Part shown: positions 20,201-29,289 of the stretch, one piece after another | Numbering within the stretch: the first letter of the stretch is position 1 | Layout of the letters: each line of letters starts with the position of its first letter | Assembly (NCBI GenBank): GCA_034696485.1 | Contig: JAQIWT010000112.1 | Span: 1 to 34,429, forward strand | Source: Isohypsibius dastychi | Lineage: Eukaryota > Tardigrada > Eutardigrada > Parachela > Isohypsibiidae | Length of the DNA: 34,429 bases | Direction of reading: 5' to 3' | Notes under the pieces: generated by a model | The model's database searches: none | What the model was told of the DNA's origin: nothing | What the model saw: the letters and a program-made list of their open reading frames with translations, nothing else | Position numbers and translations under genes: made by a program

Positions 20201-21240
20201 GTTTCGTAGCTGGAACTTTCGTAGTCATTACCTTTCGTTGTCTGCAAATTACGTAGATGCCACTAGACTTAGTTCGAAGAATCACGCAAAATAGAATCAT
20301 TTCTGTGGGTGGTGTTGCTTCCGGTCGAAGTGAGTTTGACCGTTTTAACAGTGTAGTTTATGGAGAATAACGTTATTCGGACAGGGCGGGGGCTCGAGGG
20401 CGCAGCCCCCGCGTGGGGGTTGCGGGGCCAAGCCCCCGCATTTGTTTTTTTATTTTTTTTACATTTTTGGAATATGAATTTTTGGACTGCGTACAAATTT
20501 TCTAGGCTACGAATTTTCACTCCTAACAAACCTCTGACTACTAATTATCTACGACGAGATTTCTGGCTACCAATAGTCCTGAATACGAAAGGTTCGTACA
20601 ACCAAAGTTCTTGACTACGAAAGGTAGAGACTTCGAAAGGTGAACTACGAAACCTCCACACTACGAGATTTCTGCCTACGAAAGTTCATAGCGCCAGCCT
20701 AAGCAAGGGATCCAGAACAATGTGAACTAAGCGTTCGTGGCTCACCGAAAGCACAGCTTGGTCTCTTCCAGATTTCAAAGAACTTTGTTTTTAGTCGCAC
20801 CTGAGATGAAGCACCAACACCTTGTTGTGAGGATCTGCCCGGTTCGGCCCTTTCGGTTACCCTGTTCTTTTCAGTCCTCCATTTCAGGACTGCAGGTCAA
20901 GTGGATGAATTTGCTCCCATATCAAGAAGCAAGCATACGGCATACATTTCAGGGTCGGAAGAGAGAACGCGCACGGGTTCAGGCGGATACTCTTATTATA
21001 TTTGAGTCAAATTGGCCTTTTACGAATTTTATACCCGGCCAAAGGGCGTTGGATGGTTTGACACCCGCGATTGAATACGGGTCAAAGCCGAGCGATTTCA
21101 CAACTTTTCTTGATTCTCGTATGTACTACGAAGAACATACCTCTACTTACGCATGTGTTGTCACAAATTCGGTTGGTTCGGCTTCGATGTGGGTTACCTT
21201 GGAACCCGACAACGACTGTCCTCCCTTGAAAATGTTTTGA
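17230..21240 (+). CDS. Secreted four-immunoglobulin-domain protein
   Basis: Four exons (17230-17318, 17479-17822, 17895-18578, 20795-21240) total 1563 nt, an exact 520-residue frame, with donors GTGAGT, GTGAGT and GTAAGT and acceptors TTCAG, GTCAG and TTTAG. Residues 1-22 are a signal peptide (MAPLFSVYFLLLTTEIALL). Ig1: VECTYT, IGWYAY and TAHICAAT. Ig2: FDCFYRE and DTGSYSCVC. Ig3: VSCMAPNG and SGVYLCTSS. Ig4: LPCSFQS, LQVKWMN and STYACVVTNSVGSA. No transmembrane segment or GPI-type tail is seen, so it is probably secreted. AATAAA lies 6 bp past the stop. The third intron (2216 bp) is far longer than the others and contains two foldback-type elements. A decayed inverted copy lies at 22309-31890. 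The ligand is unknown; an adhesion, receptor-decoy or immune role would be guesswork. Confidence 0.8.
19009..19919. mobile_element. Foldback-type element in the third Ig intron (about 910 bp)
   Basis: The left arm (from TCAAGAACA at 19009 to about 19280) contains GGGCAGAAATGTTGAGTGTTG, GAGAATAACCACTTGC, GGGTAGGCAGACAACTAATAG and repeated ACTCAACAATTCTGCCAAAG modules. The right arm (about 19735-19919) is an imperfect reverse complement: TTGTTGAGTTTTGATCCAGC, CAAGTGGTTATTCTCAAC, TTTCTGCCGACC, ending TGTTCTTGA. No transposase is encoded. The left arm also exists as a near-identical isolated copy at 21639-21857. Confidence 0.6.
19951..19984 (+). repeat. G-rich tract, potential G-quadruplex
   Basis: Runs of three to nine or more G separated by single T or A bases occupy about 34 bp inside the third Ig intron, in the sense strand of the Ig gene. 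Read depth or assembly artefacts at such tracts are possible. Confidence 0.6.
20062..20695. mobile_element. Foldback-type element built of TTTCGTAG modules (about 630 bp)
   Basis: From 20065 to about 20260 the sequence is a string of irregularly spaced TTTCGTAG motifs. From about 20500 to 20690 the complement CTACGAAA recurs with similar spacing, so the two halves fold on each other. The ends pair approximately (GGCATAACTTTTCGTAGGC against GCCTACGAAAGTTCATAGCGCC). The flanks AGCCTGAGC (20053-20061) and AGCCTAAGC (20696-20704) match at 8 of 9 positions, consistent with a 9-bp target duplication. The centre carries a GC-rich palindromic block near 20385-20440 (GGGGGCTCGAGGGCGCAGCC). It lies wholly within the third Ig intron. 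Confidence 0.6.
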
Positions 21241-21245
21241 TTTCG

Positions 21246-21251
21246 AATAAA
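21246..21251 (+). terminator. Polyadenylation signal AATAAA of the Ig gene
   Basis: AATAAA starts 6 bp after the TGA stop, supporting 20795-21240 as the terminal exon. Confidence 0.5.
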
Positions 21252-21638
21252 GCAATTATCTTCTGTCAGCACTACATATTATAGAAACCGATTTCGAACT
21301 GAGAACTGTTTAAATGTGATTGGTTCGGCAAACTCACAGCGAATCACGAAAACTCAGTTCTGGAACTTGAAGCCAAGAGCAATTATCTGACGAGTGAAGT
21401 TATTTTTTTTTTCTCGCCCAATTTTCGCTCTTTGGCTGATTTTTAGCCTGTTTGAGCTAAGACTTCTTTGCTTGTACGTGAAAGGTTCTCTTGAAGGCCA
21501 GAGTAAGCACACAGGCTCACATCAGATTCAATCCGGAGCGGAGCAGAGCTACGAAACATCTCACGAAGCGACAGTACATTATCTGCTCAATCGATGCCCC
21601 TCAGTTCAAGTTCCCCCGAGCTCCTGTTGGGCTTATCA

Positions 21639-21857
21639 TTGAGAATAACCACTTGCACTGCAGGTTGATCATTCTCTGGCTGACCACTGGCCAGAAAATT
21701 GAGGAAGAGGGTAGGCAGACAACTAATAGAGTCATAAGGGATGGATCAAAACTCAACAATTCTGTCAAAGGCAGACATAACTCAACGATTCTGCCAAAGG
21801 CAGAGAGAAACTCGACAGTTCTATCGAAGTTTCATACTGCCATACAAAATGAAGGTT
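21639..21857 (+). repeat. Isolated copy of the foldback arm at 19050-19268
   Basis: About 215 bp, starting TTGAGAATAACCACTTGCAC and ending ATACAAAATGAAGG, match the left arm of the intronic foldback with only a handful of substitutions visible. The homology starts and stops abruptly on both sides and no inverted partner is present here. Confidence 0.8.
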
Positions 21858-21926
21858 TGACCCCGAGAACAAAGGAAAAGTTTTTTCCGAAGATGGGATT
21901 GGTCAGCTATTGGATGAAGGAATGTA

Positions 21927-21950
21927 GGTCCCCCCGCCGGGGGGGGGGGC
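21927..21950. repeat. C-run/G-run hairpin
   Basis: GGTCCCCCCGCC followed by a run of G bases makes a simple hairpin. A very similar context (GAATATAGGTCC, C run, TC, G run) occurs at 26170-26200. Confidence 0.6.
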
Positions 21951-22743
21951 AAAAACATTAACAATTAAAAAAGACGAATTGAACGAAATCATTTATGGTA
22001 CACTATTCTCTGACGATCAGAGCATAACAATGTCGCGAACACTTGACGTCAGTGGGCATCGTTGGATGGGTGACTGTTCATATTCATATATTGAGAACTT
22101 CCCATCGGAACTGGTCCTGCTTGGGCTCACTAGATAGACAGCGTTTATTTATCACGGAAGATGGATGCTAAGAGCGGCAACTGACCACTAGCTGTTCTTT
22201 GGGGAAAAGGTCACGAAAATCCGGCAGCATTTTCATCAAGGTTTCGAATATTGTTTCCGGACGGTTTCAGTTTTGAGTCTTCAAATTCACTGACTGCTTT
22301 CGCAACGTTCAAACGGGAGGAGAGTCGTTCTTGGATTCCAACCTGACCCAAAGAGAAGTCGAGCCAACTGAATTTGTGACAACACACGCATAAGTAGAGG
22401 TGTGCTCTTTGTGGTACAGTCGAGAACCAAGAAATGACGTAAATCGAACGGCTCCGGTCCGTGTTCAGTTGCATATGTCAAACCATTCACCGCCGTTTGA
22501 CCAGTTGTGAAGTTCGCAAACGGCCAAGTTGATTCAAATATCATTTCAGTGTCCGCTTGAACTTCTGAACGATCCATCTTAAGACCCTAGAAATAATGCT
22601 GTATGCTGGGTTCTTGATACAGGAGCAAATTTATCCACTTGACCTTGAGTCCCGAACTGGAAGACTTGAAAGAACAGGGTAGCTGGAAAGAATGAAACGG
22701 GCATATCCTCAATACAGGGTGTTTATGCTTCCCTTCGGGTACG

Positions 22744-25025
22744 ACTAAAAACAAATATTTTAGTTAAGGACAACAGGCAATCGGTCTGTAGACGCCACAC
22801 TGAATGAAGAGGACGTCACTTTCTCTCTCGCTGCCCTTTTTCTCAGTCGATTTACAATAAACCAGATTCAAACTTCGAATGCGAAATTAAACTACTGAAT
22901 ATTCAGCAATTTGGATTTTTTTTGTTTCATTCGGTAACGAATGCAATTTTACACATTCCCGGAGAATATTGAACGAGTCATACCCTTCGTTTATGAGTTA
23001 TATCAATCTGAAAATTTCAAATTGAAATTTTGAAAAAACTTGTAATAATTAAGAATTTTCCAACGTCGGGAATCAAGTATTAGTATCAACTAAGAGAATG
23101 AGCTGTAAAAATGTGCGATCAGAGAACTTTTAGGGGTTTAGTTTGGCGCTAGAAGTTTATTCGGTTTTGCACCCGCCAGAGGTCAACCGATTACTGCGCG
23201 CACAAAATGACTTTAAATTAAAATTGATTGAACCTTGGCCTGTTAATATTTGATATGATGGCATAAAAACCACATTTACCATGCGCACCAGGCGGTTTTC
23301 CCCGACACTCCAAAACCGATTGCCTGTTGTCCTTAATACAGAAAGGTCCACAACTGAGCATTCAGCGATTCAACAACGTTACTTCTCGAAACGTCTTAAG
23401 TTGACTGGTCCGGCTGCACTTTTGGAGTGGGAATCTTTGAAATATTCGGGGTTTACTTACTTTTGAAATACCGTCTTAAACGAGTTGTATGTTTATCCAA
23501 ATATTCGGAACTACGGATATTCAGAGTAGCCAATACCCGAGAGCTAAGAAAATCAGAGTTGCGAACGTTTGAAGTCGTGTCTTTTCGGAGGCCGAACTTT
23601 GGGTTGACTTCGAGTGCTGAAGGCCTGCGCGTAAACAGCTTGAAATTAGAGATGTGGAGCTGGGTCTTCCACAGCCCCTACACGCCGATCCATCTGTTGC
23701 TTTCAGATTTTCGATCGGCAGAATTGTGAACTGGCCTCGGGTTCAGATTATTGTATTGCAATTCTTTGTAAATTCTTTGAAGTATTTTGGTAAATTTCTA
23801 TGGTTCTCGAGGCAGCAAGGTCTGACGAAGCGAACTCAAAACGTAGAAGAGGAGACATGCTAATTTACAGTATACGTCGTACTTTGGACCAAGCATATTG
23901 CACGAGAACATGGCTTTATCGTTTGGGTAATCACAAGCGACGCATAACCCACTGTGAAAAAACCAAATTTTCGCGATCGCTGGTCTTTGATAATTCTAGC
24001 TCTACGAGGGTCAGTCTGTATCTCACTGAGGCATCACGCAAACTTGAATTCGTTTGCTGGGACAAATCTTACGCTGTAGATTGCATTTGAAAAGTCTTGA
24101 AGATGCAAGGAGGTAACGTACTCTTGGGTTGGCGCAAAGCCGATCTCGAGCAGCTTTTTGCAGTTGCACAACGCTATAAAGCCTCCAAACTGTGCCACGC
24201 GGCTTGTACCACGTGTCAAAGGGGGGGGGGGGGGACCATTTACAACGACTTGGGAGGAAATATTGTCTTCGGAATTTATTTCGGACAGATTCCGACCTGA
24301 CCTCACTAATGTGAGCCGACATATTTTGTAGAGAATTTTAAGCTCTACACTTGGTTTTAAGTTTTAACAGGTTATCTGAAAACCCATCAGAAGAGCCGTA
24401 CCCCTACTTTTAGACAAACTCGGTGAAAACATGGGATTTTTCAGACTACCGCCCGACGAGTATATTGTCTTCCCCCCCCCCCCCTCCTAGTAAATCCTGA
24501 GCAGAATCAGGCAAATAACCCAGCGCAAATATCTTCAATCGATAGATTTCTTCACAGATTCTTAGAAAACTCGGATCAGAATAGGATAACGATCAAATGT
24601 GGAAGAAACGATCTCAGAAAGACGGAAATTTAGCGGGGGCTCTATTAAATCGGTCCCCCTGCTCTGAACGACGCAAAAAGTGTGTGATGGCTTGTAACAC
24701 CGCCAGAGGCGTATGTTCATTGAGAAACTCTTTGTGACTACATACTGCATTTTTAACCCCCCGCCCCCCGATACCGAAGACCACATTGCTAAATTTACGT
24801 TCACCTTTTGGGGAGTGTGACTTTAGAAATAGGCTTGTGTTGAGCACTGACTCACTTAAAGTTGGGAGAACGTGATTTTCCGGGTTCGCAAAGTGGAGGT
24901 TTGAGGTGTAAGTTGGATTCAGCTTTTTCTTGTCTGGAGCCGGTCTTAAATTCTTAAATCAACCTACACTTCCAACCTCCACTTTCAAGTCACCCAAAAT
25001 CGCGTCCTCCCAAGTGTACCTTCAC
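22744..25025. other. Intron-equivalent spacer of the decayed Ig copy
   Basis: This 2.3 kb corresponds in position to the third intron of the intact gene but shows no obvious similarity to it. I see no gene. It contains a G run (24221-24234), a C run (24472-24484) and a hairpin element (24858-25018). Confidence 0.45.
24858..25018. repeat. Inverted repeat with about 65-bp arms
   Basis: The left arm (about 24861-24925; GTTGGGAGAACGTGATTTTC, then AAGTGGAGGTTTGAGGTGTA) is an imperfect reverse complement of the right arm (about 24955-25016; ACTTCCAACCTCCACTTTC, then AATCGCGTCCTCCCAAGTG). It abuts the end of the Ig3 homology in the decayed copy and may be a small MITE. Confidence 0.6.
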
Positions 25026-25659
25026 GTTGACTTTTACGGCATTGCTGTCCACATCCGCAATTTTGAACAGCTGACTTTTCCACGGGAGGTCGGATGTGCT
25101 TTTGAACTCGTACAAAAGTAAATACCACATTGATTTCTGTCGACAGTTCCCAGATTGAATGCCACCTGAATTGTGTCGTGCCGAGGGACTGAGAGATTAA
25201 GGCCATTCGGAGCTACACATGTGACATCTTTCTCATTGAATGGTGGGATAATGCTTAGAATCACCAATCCGTCACCACCCTCAAGGAAATTGACATCATT
25301 GGTGTTCGGGAAAGGCATCACAACAGCAGAGCTCAACCCGAGAAACAAGAGAGGAAAAAGGTGTTTGGACACCGTTTCCGATATATCCGCATCCTCAAGG
25401 ATGCGCACATATTGTCCCCCTTCATATCATAAGTCTGTTATTACCTTGAGCACGTTGTCGTTTTTAGCTGGAGCTCAGAAAAAAGAGCTAAACTGTACGT
25501 GAAAGAATCCAGAATCTTTTTTTTTCTTTGTAAAAGCACAAGGAAAAAGGTGAGAACATGGAACTAAGTCAACTGGAAAGGTTGAGAGCGCGTCGTGGGC
25601 CGTCATCTTCCTCCAGAAGAATGCCGTCCCCCGCCGCTGACCCTTGCAACCACGTAGAG

Positions 25660-25835
25660 CCACAAAGAATAACTTATGATTTGGCTGGGCCTGGCTAGGT
25701 TGATTATGCTGAATTTGGTTGGCTTGGGTTGGGTGGCTCAGGTCAGGTAGCATGACTCGCATTGGTTTGGGTGAATCAAAATTGGTTGGGTGGCTGGGCA
25801 AGGTTGGTTCGGATAGCCCGGGTAGGACCTGTATC
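25660..25835 (+). repeat. GGTTGG-rich imperfect repeats
   Basis: Recurrent TTGGTTGGGTGG, GGCTTGGGTTGGGTGGCT and similar words make a G/T-rich strand within the left part of the 6-kb insertion. There is no coding potential. Confidence 0.5.
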
Positions 25836-25859
25836 GTGCATTCCGAATGACTATGCAGA

Positions 25860-26166
25860 ATGAATGATTGCGCAATCAGGAGTTACTGCGTAATAATTCA
25901 TACTTTCATTTTTTTATTGTTTTATAGTCCCTTGGATGAATATACAGAGGTATATTGCAATATTGCGCAATCGGGTGTCATTACGCAACATTTTATACTT
26001 TTATAGTCTTATGGTCTCGTGGACGAATATACACAGGTATATTCATTTCGCCCATACCCATACGCTCACACCCCCACCCATGCGCCCACACGTGGGCGTG
26101 GGCAGTTTATTGTTTTATTGTTTTATTGTTTTATACTCGCCCGTTGGCTAATATAGCCCGGTGTCG
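25860..26166 (+). repeat. Tandem repeat, about 100-bp unit, two units plus a diverged partial
   Basis: Unit 1 has ATTGCGCAATCAGGAGTTAC, a TTTTATAGTCC stretch and GATGAATATACAGAGGTATA. Unit 2 repeats it as ATTGCGCAATCGGGTGTCAT, TTTTATAGTC and GACGAATATACACAGGTATA. A diverged third part (TTTTATACTCGCCCGTTGGC, then AATATAGCCCGG) follows after 26120. Confidence 0.6.
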
Positions 26167-26179
26167 AGGGAATATAGGT

Positions 26180-26200
26180 CCCCCCCTCGGGGGGGGGGGG
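26180..26200. repeat. C-run/G-run hairpin
   Basis: A C run, TC and a G run follow GAATATAGGT, closely resembling 21921-21950. Confidence 0.6.
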
Positions 26201-26350
26201 ACTAAAATTACCAGTTTACTAAACTTATACTAAACGGCTAATCACCATGTCAGCGGCTGACAATGCCAGCAAGCGGATGTCTTTAATAAGATGGAAACCG
26301 TGCGAATAACCATTGGTTGTTGTCTGGTTGGCATTGCTAGCTTTTGTTGT

Positions 26351-26577
26351 TTAAATGGAAATTAATAAATGAAATGATTCAATTGTGGTTAATTCTCTGC
26401 GTGATGTGTTATGAGCGGTATCTTTGTTCTTGTTTATGTTCCTCCTCTTTTGTCTGAAACGGTTTCGAGCCGATGCGCACTTCTGCGCAGTTACGTCCAC
26501 TGTTGTCTACAGCTTTATTTGACGTTCCTGGGCTCATTCGCAGTCAGTCTAAGATTTGCCGGGTTGTACAGTTTTCC
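26351..26577 (+). repeat. Split direct repeat A1
   Basis: Matches A2 (30353-30582) over its whole length from TTAAATGGAAATTAAT to GTACAGTTTTCC, with few substitutions and one 3-bp length difference. It contains the GAGCCGATGCGCACTTCTGC segment in both copies. Confidence 0.92.
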
Positions 26578-26677
26578 AGTTTTGTAAGATTTGTTTTCTC
26601 CGCATTTGTCCGCCTTGACCTTTCCCAATTGTGACATTTAGTCCTTATTGTTATCGTATTATTTCCGAAACATCGTC

Positions 26678-27717
26678 ATGTCTGGCTCTGAATCATCTTC
26701 TCATCCATCAGAGGATTATAATATGGATAACCTATCGGCTGCGGAATCAGACCACCCTATCGCTAACCGAACTCGTCATGCTCATATCCAACCCAATCAG
26801 GCCCATTCTGGAAAAGTTCAAAAGAAGAACAAGAAAAAGCCTGGTCGACCATCCCAGAGCGCTCGAGTTATCGAACTCGAGAAGAAAGTCAAGGAATTAT
26901 CAGCTCGTCTTCCCCCGTCTTCAGGTGAGACTCTGTTCCGCTTGCCTTCCCCGTCCCCTGTCTCTCCTATTTCCGTTGTGCCTGTGTTGTCCCGGATTTC
27001 TGATCGTGGTAGCGTGTTTTCTCGATTGGGTCATCAGGATGTCGGTGGGCACACTTCAGCACCTGGTTTTACGATCTTGTGATCGGACCTACCCGCTGTC
27101 CCTGCCTATCTTCGTCCTGCTCTGGCCACTTTATCCGAGCACGTTGTTCTTGAAGCTTCGCTGCCTGGTAATCGTGCCAATCGCTCTGATCGCGAACGTC
27201 GGTCTAATCGTGGGTCACAATATATCCACGAGCAGATTACCAGCTTCGCCGCTTGGTTTCGTGCTTTTCATGTGTTTTCTCTTTATCGTTCATTTTACCA
27301 TCCCCATATTGCCGTTCCACTACAAAAGTATGCTGAAATCATTGCGGGTTTGGCTGATCCAATTTCCGGATAGCCCAGTCATGTCTCCTTGCCCGCAACG
27401 CAGTGCAGCCAAAGTTCCTCGGTCAACAACAACCAATTATCCGCCGCTGCTGGAAATGTGGTGACCTTTCACATTTCGCATCCCAGTGCCCGCAAATGGA
27501 TCAAGGCCCCAGTCGCCAGCCCTTTCGTCCTCGCCCCGCCTCGAGCGGGGATCCTTGTTTCAAATTCAACTTGGGGAAGTGCAACAGCTACCCCTGTCCC
27601 AACGGGTACACACACAAGTGCCTCAGCTGTGGGAAAGAAACTCATGGTCAAATCAACCACCATGCTTCGAAACCCGGCATCCGTCCCAGCGGGAATCTTG
27701 ACGCCCCTCAAGCCTGA
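26678..27717 (+). pseudogene. Gag-like protein of the YR retrotransposon, interrupted
   Basis: It starts MSGSESSSHPSEDYNMDNL in frame 2, with a basic stretch (KKNKKKPGRPSQ) and a short heptad-like helix. TGA at 27080-27082 interrupts the frame, which then stays open (DLPAVPAYLRPALATL, QYIHEQITSFAAWFRAF) until TAG at 27371-27373. The zinc-knuckle region continues in frame 1 (27403-27717): CWKCGDLSHFASQC is a CCHC knuckle, followed by CFKFNLGKCNSYPC and CLSCGKETH. Both stops can be explained by single C-to-T changes (CGA to TGA, CAG to TAG). A frame change is needed between 27374 and about 27430. The zinc-knuckle frame overlaps the start of the RT frame. It would form the nucleocapsid-like particle if intact. 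Confidence 0.7.
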
Positions 27718-28825
27718 TGGTTTCCGTCAGCTCCTCTCCAACCATCCCGATCCAAGCTTTGTAGATGAAATTGTACATATCTTGAGTTTTGGTGCTAACA
27801 TTGGTTTTGTGGGTCCTCAGCACCCACGGTGTACAGCGAATGCTCGGACTGCTTTTGATAATGCTGATGTTGTTGTTGCATATGTTGCGAAAGAAGTCGA
27901 GTTACGTCATTCTTTTGGTCCATTCTTTTCTCCTCCATTTGAAAACTTTGTCTCAAGCTCGCTTGGTGTCCGCACCAAGAAGAATGGTGGTTTCCGCCTC
28001 ATAATGGATCTTTCGAGGCCATTCGGCGACAGTTTTAACGACTTTATCGATCGCGATTCTTACTCTTTTGCTTATTGTACCATTGATGATGCCGTCAGCT
28101 TAGCCATTAACGCAGGTCGTGGTTGTATCATGGCTAAAATGGACATCAAGCACGCTTACCGCTTGATCCCAGTCCGGCCTGACGACTGGCACCTGCTTGG
28201 CTTCATGGTTGGCGATGAGTACTATTTTGATGTTGTTTTACCGTTCGGGTTGCGGTCTTCCGCCTACCTTTTTTGCCTTTTCTCAGAAGCCTTCAACTGG
28301 ATTCTATGTGATCACACGAAATGCAATGCCATCCTTCACTACGTCGACGACTTTTTCTCCGTCGGTGCCCCGTCCTCTGACCAGTGCAACAACCTCCTTC
28401 AGTCCACCCGCGAGATTGCCCCTATACTTGGAATTCCCTTGGCTGAAGAAAAGACTGAAGGGCCTTCCACAAAGATTACCTTCCTTGGAATCGTCATCGA
28501 TTCAGTGTCGCAAACTGTCAGTCTCCCTCAAGGGAAGCTAAAAGAGCTCCAAGATCTCCTTGTACTCTGGAAGTCAAAGGTCACCTGCACAAGGACTGAA
28601 TTGCAAAGTCATATCGGGAGTCTTCAATTCGCGACAAAGTGCATTGTTTCAGGCCGGTTGTTCACCCGGCGTTTGATCAGTCTTCTTCGCGGTCAGTCTC
28701 ACAAGACAAAGATTGAACTTGATGATGAGTTTCGTCGGATCTCGATTGGTGGCAAGAATTCCTTCCCAAGTGGAACGGAACCTCTTCATTCATCCCGATC
28801 AAGTGTTGGTCTTCTGATGTTTTGA
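27389..28825 (+). CDS. Reverse transcriptase of the YR retrotransposon
   Basis: This frame is open for 478 codons. The first 90 or so codons overlap the zinc-knuckle frame and are probably not real RT. RT-like sequence begins near 27690 (NHPDPSFVDEIVHILSFGA). Recognisable blocks are KKNGGFRLIMDLSRPFG, AKMDIKHAYRLIPVRPDDW (first catalytic Asp), LPFGLRSSAYLFCLFSEAF, and HYVDDFF (YVDD catalytic pair) near 28340, then LGIVID in the connection. From about 28739 the reading passes into another frame, where the WWQEFLPKWNG motif that links RT to RNase H in this order is found, so this frame's last 30 codons are an artefact of a frameshift. Confidence 0.9.
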   Translation: MPATQCSQSSSVNNNQLSAAAGNVVTFHISHPSARKWIKAPVASPFVLAPPRAGILVSNSTWGSATATPVPTGTHTSASAVGKKLMVKSTTMLRNPASVPAGILTPLKPDGFRQLLSNHPDPSFVDEIVHILSFGANIGFVGPQHPRCTANARTAFDNADVVVAYVAKEVELRHSFGPFFSPPFENFVSSSLGVRTKKNGGFRLIMDLSRPFGDSFNDFIDRDSYSFAYCTIDDAVSLAINAGRGCIMAKMDIKHAYRLIPVRPDDWHLLGFMVGDEYYFDVVLPFGLRSSAYLFCLFSEAFNWILCDHTKCNAILHYVDDFFSVGAPSSDQCNNLLQSTREIAPILGIPLAEEKTEGPSTKITFLGIVIDSVSQTVSLPQGKLKELQDLLVLWKSKVTCTRTELQSHIGSLQFATKCIVSGRLFTRRLISLLRGQSHKTKIELDDEFRRISIGGKNSFPSGTEPLHSSRSSVGLLMF

Positions 28826-29289
28826 AACTTTACACCGATGCAGCTGCTGCAGTTGGTTTTGCTGGCTTCTTTGGTGGTCGATGGTTTCAAGGCAAATGGC
28901 CCTCTGAAATCGTGTTTTCGTCTCAGTGCATCGAGTTGCTTAAATTATTTCCGATTTTCGCTGCGTGTATGTTGTGGTGTACCAATCTGTCTGGCAAACG
29001 CGTGCTTTTCCTTTGCGATAATCTCGGCTTGGTGCAAGCTTGGGCAAAATTGGGTTCCACTAACCGCGGGGTTCTCCACCTAATGCGGGCGATTGTTGCA
29101 ATCGCATCTGAGTTCAATTTCGCGCTCAACTTGACTCACATTGCTGGCTGTACTAACACCATTGCTGACGCCTTATCACGCTTTCAGATGGCGAGATTCC
29201 ATCAACTCACTCCAACTGCCGACGCGAATCCAACTCCTTTACCCCCCAAGTTTTACGAAGTCCTAGACGAGGCCATGAAGAGCGTCTGA
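28739..29289 (+). CDS. RNase H domain of the YR retrotransposon (frame-shifted from RT)
   Basis: From about 28739 frame 1 carries DLDWWQEFLPKWNG, then the RNase H core: Asp in KLYTDAAAA, Glu in CIELLKLF, Asp in FLCDNLGLVQAW, Asp in TIADALSRFQ, which are the four expected acidic residues. It ends with EAMKSV and a TGA. A one-base indel near 28739 separates it from RT. Whether this is a mutation of this copy or programmed frameshifting is not decidable here; the site has no obvious slippery heptamer, so mutation is favoured. Confidence 0.85.

Larger units (their letters stand above)
21252..22308. other. Spacer between the tail-to-tail Ig gene and its decayed copy
   Basis: No gene is supported. 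It holds an isolated copy of a foldback arm (21639-21857) and a C/G hairpin (21930-21949). The open frame at 21491-21961 is repeat-derived. Confidence 0.5.

Noticed and set aside
21491-21961. 156-codon open frame
   Set aside because: Its central part is the copied foldback arm, and the rest is a G-run and spacer.
24023-24322. Overlapping minus-strand frames near a 14-bp G run
   Set aside because: No domain; proline runs come from the homopolymer tract.
26631-27464. 277-codon frame overlapping the gag region
   Set aside because: It is a shadow frame. The gag-like sequence, basic region and zinc knuckles are in the other two frames.
27389-27660. N-terminal part of the long RT frame as a protein domain
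   Set aside because: In this stretch the zinc-knuckle frame carries the real signal; the RT frame here is low-complexity Ser/Pro/Ala.
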